The notes under the pieces: generated by a model | The model's input: the letters and a program-made list of their open reading frames with translations, nothing else | What the model was told of the DNA's origin: nothing | The model's database searches: none | DNA from: Balanoglossus misakiensis | Lineage: Eukaryota; Hemichordata | NCBI GenBank assembly: GCA_040954595.2 | Contig: CM082590.2 | Location: 6,696,001 to 6,760,000, forward strand | Direction of reading: 5' to 3' | DNA length: 64,000 bases | Part shown: piece after piece, positions 1 through 40,500 of the stretch | Position numbering within the stretch: position 1 is the stretch's first letter | Layout of the letters: each line of letters starts with the position of its first letter | Program-made: the position numbers and the translations under genes

Positions 1-255
1 TCCAGCCAGCCATTTATCCAATTACCTCACTCATTAATCAATTAATTCATTCATTCATTCATTTATTCATTCACCTACTAACTTACTACACACACACTCA
101 CTCACTCACTGATTCGTTTAATCATTCTTTCATTATATCATTATTTCATTCATTCATGCACTCACCCGTTCATTCATTTATTTAGTTATTTGCTCGCTCA
201 TTCATTCATTCATAGTTTCATTCATTCATTCAATCATTCATTCATTCATTCACAT
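1..255. repeat. ATTC-rich microsatellite
   Basis: Imperfect tetranucleotide repeat of ATTC/CATT with ACTC interruptions. It lies in the HDC intron just downstream (on the minus strand) of the last visible exon. The His-Ser-Phe-Ile open frame across it is an artefact of the repeat. Confidence 0.9.
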
Positions 256-340
256 CAACCTGTCTTCATATTACTCGTTGACATTTTTTCTTTGGCAAAA
301 ACAATAATCAGAATTAAGTTTGGTTCCTGTAAGAACTCAC

Positions 341-29423
<29,083 letters not shown>

Positions 29424-30772
29424 TGTCGATAAATAGCGCGGCAAAATGTGTCTTTTTTCTCTCTCTCCTTTCTTTGCTGTCTTCTAGCGAGTAGTGCTTT
29501 TGATTTGGGCTGGACGCCGGGCAAATGTGCTACCGGGAATACAAGAACGCCTGCTGCGACGAGAGCGTGTGTTACTGCGAACGACAAGGCGAAAAGTGAA
29601 AAACTATCGAGCAGCGTTGAGCATTTACAAACTGCAAGTGAATGGACGTCGAAGAGGACCCTATAAAAAGACACGACCAATCACGTCATTGCCACACCAC
29701 GAACAAAACACCCATACATATCCATTTACAGAGTTTAACCACGCCCACTGTTCTAACAAGACTCCCTAGGTCACTCCTCTAGGCTGCATAATCGCGTGCA
29801 TATTTTACCTGGCATCATTGCAATAACTATATTGAATTCTATGAGCGAAATCTTACATATAGCGGGTAGGTTAGCGCGCTGTGACGCGGCGAATTAAAGT
29901 CATATGAGAAGGTTGTGTCGTGATGGGATGGCCTCCACCTCGTTCCAGAGTATAAACAAACGGAGTGAAGTTATAGTGACAGAAACGTTTCCAGAATTCG
30001 GGTGGGATTAAACGACTTAACCGGGGCCTCGTCCTTCTCTTAAACAAACAACTGTCAAAATATCAATTTAAGTTTACTACAGACTGGAAAAATCTCATGT
30101 CCCTGGACGACACAGCCCTGTGCAAGTTTATTCACCTTCGAACTACAGTTTTTAAAATCGTCGATAATTTCCACGCTTGTTGGTACTCCTCTCTCCCGCC
30201 AAAATCTCAAAACGGCGATATTCCCAAGCTATTTTTTCCATCGATGTTTTGTAAAATTTTAGGCGATTAAATTTGCAAAATGCGCCACTCGTTGGAAATG
30301 AACCCTGATTTGACCAAGAAATCAAGGAGACATTGTCCATTCCGTAGTAAACACTAGAGAGATATCACGACATAAAAGCTGGCTTCCAATAGGCTGTTTT
30401 GCGTACATTTATGCAGATTTACATTTGATTGACATCTTCGAATTTGCATTCTTCCAACCAACCACGCCCACACCCCCAATTTCACCCCATACCTGTTTTC
30501 CAATCTCCTTGATCTTAAACCACATTTCCCTATCTTTAATATTCTGTGGATATGTGTATGGGAGGTTTCTGTTTTATCGGGTGAGCTTTAAAATCTCATT
30601 CAAGACATTGTATTCAAACATGTCATCCTACGTCACATGAATCCATATTCGAAGGACAGCGCTGCTCTATGATGCCATTTCTATTTGTCATTTGCAATGG
30701 AAGTCATATTGTCCGGGCAGAGCACTATTAAGGGTGTACATCATTAAACGTGAGTGATGACCCGGGGAAGAG

Positions 30773-30960
30773 TTAAAGGGACAATAGCTGTCACGTTCAC
30801 TTTTATTTCCAGTATTTTTGTTCTCTGTACCTAATGCAATTTTTTTTAAATACAATGACGTAAGCTGATATTGAAAAAAACGTAATATCTCGATAACGGT
30901 TTACATGTAACAGGCAGACGGCCATTTTCTATAGGAATTTAAATGATGGTCGAAAAGTAT
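30773..30960. repeat. Interspersed repeat family X, copy 1
   Basis: TTAAAGGGACAATAGCTGTC then TTTATTTCCAGTATTTTTGT. A similar block (TTCAGTATTTTTGTTCTGTG) occurs at 31360-31520 and a diverged one at 62880-63060. Confidence 0.6.
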
Positions 30961-31359
30961 GGGGTAATGCGTTCAAATATTCAAATGTGTTCTTACCCTG
31001 TCCATGTCAATGCTAATCACATATTTATGTAACAATGGTAAAAACCTTGACAATGAGTATTTGGTATTAAAATTAATCTATCATTAACAGTTAAAATGAA
31101 ACAGGTGCAACGAACAGCTATTTTCCAGGAAATGAAGTAATTTCTGGGAAATGGTAGAAAAGAATGGGGGAAATACATGGGTTGTCCACCTGACAACGTC
31201 AAGGGTAATCACTCATCTATATTTAAACGGATAAAACGTTTAAAACAATTTTTCGGTTTAAAAAAATTATATATACAGTACAGTTATTTTCTAGGAAATG
31301 GAAAAACAATTCTGGCAAATAATCGAACAAATTACGGAAATCAATTTAAACGAACATTA

Positions 31360-31520
31360 GCTGTAACTTTAGACTTTATTTTCAGTATTTTTGTTCTGTG
31401 TACCAAATGCAATTTCTTGTTCTACTTCAAACATCATGCTGATATACCCAGTACTCCACTTGTCAACATATGTATGTGTGTGGCAGCTATTGATATTGTT
31501 GACAAATGAATTCTAGTCCG
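31360..31520. repeat. Interspersed repeat family X, copy 2
   Basis: Shares ATTTCTTGTTCTACT, ATACCCAGTACT, CACTTGTCAACA and AATTCTAGTCCGGACTTGAA with 62880-63060 (complement). Confidence 0.7.
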
Positions 31521-32479
31521 GACTTGAATTCAAATTTGGCACAATAACAATGCCGACTATACAAATATATGTTGTGTTGATAGGCTAAATGCTGGACATT
31601 TCATCATGTTTCAGGAATTTGAACAAGAAACTGCAGTAGATACACATAACAAAAATGATTAAAACATATAGGCATGTATATATATTTTATTTTGTTCTTT
31701 CTTATCTTAAAGGGAAGCGGTCGTTGCACCGCGTGGGTGTCCCCCTTGATGAGAATATGTCCTCCCATACCAGCGCAAACCCCACCGCAGTCGCCACGAC
31801 CTACTAGGATCTTCAGTTGCTGCCATGCCCAGTCTACACTACAGTTGGCTGCTTCGTTCATTCTAAGAATGATCTAATTTGTTGTGGATGAATTGTAATG
31901 TTTATAAACAAATGCGGCGCGACGACCCCTTCACTTTAAAACATGCAGCGAAACGATACAGCTAATAGTCTGGAGCTTTACATCTTCAAATGTATAAATT
32001 CAAAGGCCAATGCTTATCATAAAAACATGACAAATGTTTAAACCGTTTTGTTCAGTTTTAGAATTAATCTCTCATTAACGGTTTATATACAACAGCTGTG
32101 CAGTCTGATTCATGTCAATCAATAATTGCATGAGTGGTATCAATAAATAATTACATAATGGTGTAATTTTATATTAATAATCATAAATTATTGCTCGGGG
32201 CACAATACTAAGCAGATAGCGCTGCCCACTCATTCCTGTCATAAAAATTGAACTGTGTTAATTATTCAAGTAAACTCTTAAGTGTGTATGCATATTGCTA
32301 AGTAACTGCGGAACTGATGATTATTTTGACAGAAAACCATTGCCAAGTTATTCAATCTAATACATTGATGAAGATTATATTAAACAAATCAGAGATAGTA
32401 TCATTTAAGGTGTATATACTAACCTAAATAAAACTACCTAAATAACTGTTATTGCACCAAAGAGTATAGAAAGGGTTCG

Positions 32480-32601
32480 TTAAAGGCCAATTTCTCGATC
32501 CCAGGGCAGAACAATGAAGGCAAACAAGAAAGCCTTTGGGTTAACACATAACTGTTTATTGGAAACAAAAGATTTGACCCACTGCTGAGAAGGGCCTTTA
32601 A
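32480..32601. mobile_element. Short TTAA element, family M8
   Basis: 122 bp with ends TTAAAGGCC and GGCCTTTAA and TTAA on both sides. It is single copy here and non-coding. Confidence 0.65.
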
Positions 32602-32698
32602 TTACAGTGGAATTAGTGAGTGTCGATATCCAATTGTGTTGTTGTTGTCGTTGGTGGCGTCACTGATGAAAAATAAATATGGAGGGGTAAAGTTGATA

Positions 32699-32860
32699 TA
32701 TCTGCTGTCTTTTCCCGATCTCCAACACAGACTATTTTCGCCACCATCCTGTCTGTTGTTAGGACAGAACACTGTCTTATGGCATTGACTGTATAGAATT
32801 TTGGTAATCAGAGTCTCTGGTTTGGCACATGCGTATAAGGCGATCATCACCCCTTTGAGA
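32699..32860. mobile_element. Family M4 element, right-end fragment
   Basis: The blocks TGCTGTCTTTTCCCGATCTC, TGTTGTTAGGACAG and GAGTCTCTGGTTTGGCACAT match 59536-59690. Confidence 0.75.
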
Positions 32861-33929
32861 GGGAATAAGCTAAAGTTGCATTGAGCAAAACATAAGAAGA
32901 AAAAAATTCAGATTTGTTTTTACATTTTTGATAAATTTCCCCGCCAAAGCAATGTGGTCAGGCAAGCACAAGTTTCTGACGTATGCCTTTAAAAGTTTTA
33001 ATTCCTTCGAAGCTAGAATTATCTTATAAATTATGTTTGTTCTTTCTAGAGATCTGAAGACATTTCAATAAGGCAGTGGTGTGGTTTCGACCACTACATC
33101 CTGAAAGAAATGGTTCCTGCCATACTGTTGAAATCTTTGAAATCATCCGATCCATGGGCAGGCCACACACAGTCTCAACTGATAAGAAACAGTTATTTTA
33201 TACAAATTGTTTTGTATCGCCACTGCTGAAAAACACGGCAAGCCCAACAAAGTTAACGTTACTTCCGAGGCCTATTCGATGCTTTCCCGTAACCACGACT
33301 CTGATCTGTGTATAGACGGCCACCTATCAGATTTCTCACTCTCAGTCATCGTGTTATTCTGCACTATTGTCAGTATTGATCACGTGATCTGGCCGTGCGT
33401 CCCATGGTGCTGTCATTTCCAGGTGACGGGCAAGCAATTTTTCGGCGTCCAGTAAAAGTTTTTCCGGGTATGTTTTTACTTTAGAACCGCCAAACACATA
33501 ACATGTATCGGGTATGGTGCCTCATCAGCCTCATAGCGTTTCGTCTGCACAGTTGACGTCTGCACCACGTTGTTGAAGTTGCCCGTCATCTGGAAATTTG
33601 AATGCCAACGTAACTGCGCCTGAGCGCGTCTGACGTCATTTGATATCGAAGATTTTATTTCGCCAGGTGGTGAAAATAAAATTACGCGCAAATAGTTCCT
33701 ATGAACGCACCTGCATAGCGCTACAAACACATCTGCACACCGTTTTTGCATGCATATATCAATGTAGTAAATTGAAAAAATAAACTGTCTGTTCAGGAAA
33801 CCGCCGTATAGCATTATGATCACGAGAAAAGTGCTGCCCAGCATTTCCTAACTGAAAACCCCCAACTGAACAAGTAGGATGGAAACACCATGTTTTCTGT
33901 TAAAACACATTGATAAACAATATATTTCA

Positions 33930-34035
33930 AAATCAGGAAAATAACAATATTTTCCAAATTGATTTGACCGCTGCCTAATTTGCTATTACTCGAATCAAAT
34001 TTGGAAAATATTGTAATTTTACCGATTTTGAATCA
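33930..34035. repeat. AT-rich inverted repeat
   Basis: AACAATATTTTCCAAATTGA is mirrored by TCAAATTTGGAAAATATTGT. The AAAACAGGAAAATTACAATATT block at 35900-35940 is related. Confidence 0.55.
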
Positions 34036-34784
34036 AAAGTACTCAAATCAAATATGCAGTACAGTGATTATCAAGGTGCACAGAACGCGGAATTTATTTT
34101 AACCAAATTGTTCTTAATTGGTGCTTCAGCAAATATAGAGGCTAAAATGACAGGGATTACACTATGATACTGTGAACTTTGGTTGAATTTTACTGGAGGC
34201 GGTTGTCGCTTCGTAATTCATCTTGTCAGCTTGCATAACAACTTTAAATTTGCATACAACCTGCAATTCGGAAGTCGTTTTCAATCTATTGACGCCAGCA
34301 TCGAAATCTTTTATTCGTTTGGTGTTTTCAAATTTGACATTGTAATTAACTGTATAAAGATGACGCAATTTGCCAGCTGGGGTGACGCTTAAACTAACAT
34401 GTATTCTTTCTTCTCGCACTTGACACTGTTGACACAACAACACAAAACAAACAACAGAAACGCGGTAAATACAATGGGACTTTCAACTCTGAGCAACAGA
34501 CCGTCCTTGTCAAAGCACGCTATCAACACGAATCAATCTGCCACAGCCGCGAGATTGTATTATTAATTTAATATATCCTACAGCAACGACCAAATTGTTG
34601 CAGATTCTTTGACTTTCCCAGTGTTGTGACGTCATGGAAAGGCATATGATGTGATTAGTAATGACATAACATTTCACAGTTATGTTAATTTTAGAATGAC
34701 TTTTCAAAAAAAACTGTAGGATTTTCTACATATAAATGTGAGATAACTACTAAATCCAGATTGTATCATAAAATGTCCGCTCAC

Positions 34785-35090
34785 ATATGCTATATCATTG
34801 CAAACAATTATTTTGTATTACACTGTACATAATTGCAAACAATGTGGTTGTTACTTTGTATTACATTGTACATCACTGCAAACAATGTGGTTGTTACTTT
34901 GTATTACACTGGAGTGTAACTGCTACAATGTACATCACTGCAAACAATGTGGTTGTTACTTTGTATTACATTGTACATCACTGCAAACAATGTGCTTGTT
35001 ACATTGTATTACACTGTAGTTTAACTGTTACAATGCACATCACTGCAAACAATGTGGTTGTTACTTTTAATAACATTTCCAATTAACTTT
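34785..35090. repeat. 43-bp minisatellite, array 2
   Basis: About seven units of the same 43-bp repeat as at 25176 (TACATCACTGCAAACAATGT). Some units carry a GGAGTGTAACTGCTACAATG variant. The downstream flank (CATGTGCAGTTCCGACGACC) is related to 41500-41525, suggesting the array belongs to a larger dispersed element. Confidence 0.85.
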
Positions 35091-35579
35091 GATATAACAT
35101 GCAGGGCTTCTCTGAACATTTCCGATGGTGTGTTTATAAACAGAGAAGACGCCCATGTGCAGTTCCGACGACCTTCCCCCTTTATCAAACCAAAAGTCCT
35201 TCCCTATGTACCCTGAACAGTGCTTCTTATATACATAGAAGGGTAGAAATACTGCCCTCTACAGGTAAAATAGCTTTGTCTCAAACAGAACGGAAATAGA
35301 TTTTTTACTCATTTTCGTGTTAATTAATGTCTTGAAGACACCAAAGACACCTGCATACCTAACTCATAATAATTTATATGACAGTGACGTCATGGGAGTA
35401 AATCACACACTTTTAGTGATATTTATTTTTTATTTTTTGCGATTCTTGCGTATTTTTTCGTTGATTCTTTCTTTACGTAAGTAGATTTTGCAACAAGTCC
35501 GTGGAGGGCGCCATTAACGTTATCTGGACCAGGCGGCTGCAATCACACTTTGCCGAAGTTTTTGATGGTTCATCAACCA

Positions 35580-35735
35580 AAACTTACCAAGCTGCTGGTC
35601 TCGGTTTACCCAGCCCCTCTGCTTCTTCCGTTGGGCACTCTAGAAAGAGGGTCTCGGGAAATACCATAGACAAAACTCCGGGCAAAGATGGCCGACTCGA
35701 GGCAAAAAAGCGATGCATGACAGTCGACATTAATG
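35580..35735. repeat. Interspersed repeat related to 58160-58435
   Basis: Shares CTTCTTCCGTTGGGCACTC, AGAAAGAGGGTCT and CTCCGGGCAAAGATGGCCGA with the inverted repeat in SELENBP1 intron 6. Confidence 0.75.
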
Positions 35736-36290
35736 ACATTTGATATTATGATATGACGATTATAGAAAACTATTTACCAAACTTCGCCCTCTCTTTTCAA
35801 TTTGTAAGGTCCAGCACTTCTCAGCATGTTCGTATAGGTTTTAGGCTGCAACCATAAGTGATTTTTAATATTCACTGATAAACAATATATATAAAAACAC
35901 AATATATATAAAAACAGGAAAATTACAATATTCAAACTTTTGAGTTGTCATCTATCTTAATATCACGGACGTGTTGTGACTGCCTTTACGAATGGCTATG
36001 TAAATACTGTATATTTGACCTATGAACTTTAGAATATGGATGAGTATGATCCCAATTAATTATTCATGAATTTTCCCTGCCACTTTACCTTCGTTCCGAG
36101 ACAGTCCACAACACCTGCTGTGTAATTTCACACCAAACCATGTTCGCTTACATAACATTGAAAGATGAGATTGACCATTCCTGATCTTTGACCTTTGAGA
36201 TGTTACAGTTACTGATTCCGATCATAATCCTTTTGTGTAGAAAAAAAAATTGGCTTTACCACTGTCTTGTATGGTTTACATTATGTTTGC

Positions 36291-36605
36291 ATTAATTATG
36301 TTTGATACAAGACACAGTTTATGTAATGTACACGTGGATATATAGTGAATCAATGTTCACCACACACAACTTCCATCCCACTTGTAGACACAAGAGTGAA
36401 AAAACTGGCCAAAATGAATAATCAGTCTCTACCATTTATTCATTTTGGCGAGATTTTTACTCTCATATCCTATAGACGGGATGGAAGTTGTGTGTGGTCG
36501 AGCATTGATTCACTATATATCCACATGTAGAATAACATAAACAGTGTCTTGTATGAAACATAATTAATGGGAAAAGGGCAGCGAGAGATAGACTTTGTCC
36601 CTTAA
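36291..36605. mobile_element. Foldback MITE family M1, copy 4 (left end lost)
   Basis: The left terminus is replaced by other sequence. The central palindrome and the right end GACTTTGTCCCTTAAG are intact. Confidence 0.8.
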
Positions 36606-37048
36606 GGGTAATGGTAAATTCCTATGATTTGCTTCATAATTTGATCAGATCAAATCAATTTTAGATTATTATCTCCTAAAATTAAGGGAAAAAATGCCAA
36701 CTGGTTGAGGTTTACACGCAGACAATCTCGTGGTATTAGGACAATCACCCATGCACCCCGTAGAACGCTCTGTCCGGTGACGTCATCGGCGAGGAAAAGG
36801 CCAGTCAGTGGTCATGGAACTATGATGACCCATTTTTATCGCGAGATCACGTGACTCGCGTATACCATGTCACCTGATGGGTCAAATGGCCAATGTAATT
36901 ATATCTAAAGAATTTCTTTGAAACTGGCTTCGGTGTTAGGTGGGTGATTAATGTGCGTGTTGTTCACTCAGTCCCATTGGTAGGTCTTCAACAAGTCTAA
37001 GTTGATTTATTGGTCTGGGATGGGGACCCAGCGTCGGCTCGCACTCGC

Positions 37049-37258
37049 GTGTTAGGGACTGGGCATTTTCTTCGGCCTGGGGGGGCGGTGGATTCATGGG
37101 GGAGGTTACCCTGTTTTTTTAATGTGGTGGTGGGGGAGCACCGGGGGTCAGTCACGGTTTTTTCAATGTTCAATGAACAGGTCAGTCACTTTTTGATATC
37201 CACAAAATATAATCCACACCCCCCCCCCCCCTGGCCGAAGAAACTGACCAGTCCCTTA
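37049..37258. mobile_element. G-rich foldback element upstream of SELENBP1
   Basis: Terminal inverted repeats of about 25 bp: TAGGGACTGGGCATTTTCTT on the left, and its imperfect complement CCGAAGAAACTGACCAGTCC on the right, each bordering G/C runs. It ends about 150 bp before the TATA box. Confidence 0.7.
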
Positions 37259-37403
37259 GTAGAGCTGACAGTAGGCTAGCGACAGTTAATGGAACAGCCG
37301 AACTCTCGACAGCACAATGCGCTGACCCAGATAACACCACTGCGCTGACACGCCCTCGTCACGTCCAGGTAACCATTTGCGAGTAAACCCCCTGCGGTAC
37401 GTT

Positions 37404-37409
37404 TATAAA
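37404..37409 (+). promoter_or_regulatory. Likely TATA box of SELENBP1
   Basis: TATAAA within GTTTATAAATAGG, 121 bp before the start codon. That would place transcription start near 37434 and give a 5' leader of about 90 nt. Inferred from position only. Confidence 0.45.
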
Positions 37410-37524
37410 TAGGCTGAAAACAGCTATAAGTTTACATTCACCTGGGCTGTGATACAGTCACTTTGCAGGGCCGTTTGTGTCGTCAACAGATTCTACCCAA
37501 CGGAGGCTTCAACGCATCACTAGA

Positions 37525-37528
37525 ATGG
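37525..37528 (+). CDS. SELENBP1: SELENBP1 coding exon 1 (four coding bases)
   Basis: ATGG followed by the strong donor GTAAGTACT. Joined to exon 2 it gives Met-Ala-Ser-Pro-Gln-Lys. The phase fits and no competing ATG gives the conserved GPGYATPL start. Confidence 0.8.
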
Positions 37529-40500
37529 GTAAGTACTGGCCTTTCTGTCTTAGTCTTTCTCTAGTACCTCTATGGTCTTACCATGGAGGTAGCGTGGTCT
37601 TACCGTCACCTGCGTTAGACTACTAGTATACCAAACCACCTGTATGCAAGTTGAGAAAACGCACTGGCACTTTTTTTGGGGGGGTGGGTCGTAGCTTTTA
37701 CATCTGTTTCAACTTCACGGTGCGACTAGCTTGTCCTAGCCACTTGTGTCCAAGCCAATAGATTTGAATAGGGACAGCGACAAGGGATAGACTAGAGATT
37801 ATGAACGGGTTGCTTGCGATTGACCCCTTCTGCAACAGAAAATTAAGGTGTCGTGTTCTTTGTCAGGGTCAGTGGACCGCAAGGTGACCGTGGTGAAAAG
37901 AATGAAAATGAGGACAGGGCAGCTTTAACGTTTTTTTCAAAACCCTGGCCATTGCATGATCAGCTCCATGCATGGTGTACCTATCGTTCTTAGTATACTA
38001 TACAAGTATCCTAGTAGCCCACGTCACCTGTTTCTAGTACAGTGTCAAACATATTTGATAAGCCGCGTCCATTGACAACTCGAGTGGCGATAGACACTCT
38101 GTATTTTCATATCATGTACACTTTTTCGTTGGTGAGGCGAGTCCTAGAAGGGGTGTGTGTGGAAAGTTTGCCGAAGGAGTCCGATCGACGGATAAACATA
38201 TTTTCCTTAGGATTAATACTGATGGGACAGTGTCATTGATAGGTAAATATACGGAACGGCACTTGCGTAATCGACAAACTATTGTGCAATTGTGCGTAAA
38301 ATCATAGACCTTCCAGGGTCTATGTAGAATATCCCACTGTCGAAGTTGCTGGCACCAGCATAGAGTATAGTATGTCTATGCATTGAGGTAGCACTTACAG
38401 TACGACTCTGTACATGTAGTAGAGCCTACACATGTGCTTGCCTATGATAACAAGGAACGACCTTTGCATAGTGTGTGTATTTTACATGGTATAGTGGCCG
38501 TTTGATATGGTTATTCGCAGGTGCCTGTGCTAGCGCCCACGCTGCATACGCCGTAAAAGCGTCGCTCATCACCCCAGAAGAGCGATACTTTTAGTTTCTG
38601 GGTTCGTCGAAAGTGCAACGATTTGACATGACTGTTGGAGGCAGACGCTGTCTGCTCTGAGTAGGTTGTTTTCTGTTTGTACACGTCAAATAACCGAGGA
38701 TTCCAAATTTGCTAGGTCATGCTGAGTTGAGAAAAGCATTTGTAGTTCAGCTGGCAGACGAACAGCTGGGCTTTCCAGGTCACCTACTAGTAATTTTCCG
38801 AGCATGCGTAGAGTTCAGAAGACACGTACTCTTATGCAATACATACTACAGTCAAATCTGACCAGCGGCCAGTCAAGGAACTTTCCTAAACTGGCCCTAT
38901 AGACAGGTGGCCTTTTTAGACAGGTCAAGTAATGTACATGTCAATTTCACAGTGACTGTAACAAATATATAATTTAAATTTTCTCCATAGAGTTGACACA
39001 CAGATCAGTGGCCATTTTGAATTTCATATTTGAGACAATTTTGCTCTATAATTAATAAAAAGCATTATGACTCAAATTCTTGATCTCAAATTTACCAGAA
39101 GATAGTCTAAAGTTGCCTTGAGCAATATAAGTGAAAAAGACCAAGACTTTGATTTATATTAAACATGATGGAAATCGTATGATCGGATTTGGATCGGGTC
39201 AAACGCGAGATGACAGAGGTGACTGAGGTCACCTTGCCAGTGGAGGGGAAATGAGAGATGTTGTTTTTCCACAAGTAAATAATTTTCAAGACAATGTTAT
39301 TTTCAGCGTACTGTGAACTATAACCGGCTTCTTTATCGCCGAATGCTTGCATTCTCACGCATCGTGGCCCCGGACGGCCGAAACAGGTCAACTGAACGCT
39401 GATTGGCCCTGGTGATTCTGTCGTCACTTTTTACCGCGCTGGTCCACCATGTTTCGTACAATGGCAATCTTTAGGCGCGACGTCGAGTGGGCTTATAGTC
39501 TATTAGTGTCGCTGATGAAAGATCGGGCGTCTCAGAACGGCGGTTTTCTTCTATTTATGTTTGTATGCTTGTCATTTATGAGAGTCCGAGAAAGCAATTT
39601 TGCAGTTGCAGAACCTATAAGACGAACCGTAGCACGGGGCATGATCAACGGCGTCATATACTAGTAGTACATGTAATCAAATTTGACTGTAGATGGCGTG
39701 ATTTGGCTAAAAAAAATTGGATCTGTGGCATATAAAAAGCCCTCCTTTATTTCTGTTCTTGCTGCTCAAAGTTGTCAGATCGAATTTAAGTTTATTCATT
39801 TCATGAAACTTGGACCACAATGAGTACATGTATGTTCTAAGGCATGGAAGCGTAAGGCGAGATAACCATCTTTCCAGGCCTGCAGGGTGACCCACCGGTC
39901 ATCGGCGAGTGGAGACGAACACTGCGCGATAAACGCTTGAAAAATACTCTAATCTAATCTCTTGTGGCGTGATGTTGTAACCCGTCTGTCCCCGTTTATC
40001 TGTTGGTGTCATGTCATCGCGACCTTGGAGAGGACACCTGTCAATCACCAGGTGTCCTTTTCAAGGTCACGATGTCGTGACAGGACAGCCAGACGATAAA
40101 GTGACTCCCGTTACCGGTAAAGGTGAATCAGTGGCGTGGAGCTGTCACATGACCCGCTACTGCATGTCTACCCAGAAAGCAGTGCGCGGCAGGATTCTCA
40201 TCAGTAGTCAATATATCATTTTCCGCACCCCGTGAGACCGTGTACGATCTCGTGTGGCTTTGCAGTTTTATGTGGGTCGGACATTCTCACCTGACACAGG
40301 ACTAACACACAATTGTCCCAACGTGTTAATCGGCACTAAAGTTGCAGTTTTGTTAAAACCCCTATAGCTGCCAAAGTTCACATATTTTTATCACAGTAAA
40401 ATACTTCAAATATATTCCGTATCCTCTGAAATCGTCACCATTAAGCCATATTACTTGCATTTGCATCAGTTTGTCATCTCTTGGCGACGCATACCCCTAT

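Larger units (their letters stand above)
29424..37403. other. Divergent intergenic region between HDC and SELENBP1
   Basis: 8.1 kb separate the HDC start codon (minus) from the SELENBP1 start codon (plus). It should hold both promoters. Repeats are annotated separately. Apart from a possible coding-like island at 31700-31872, no exon is supported. Confidence 0.6.
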
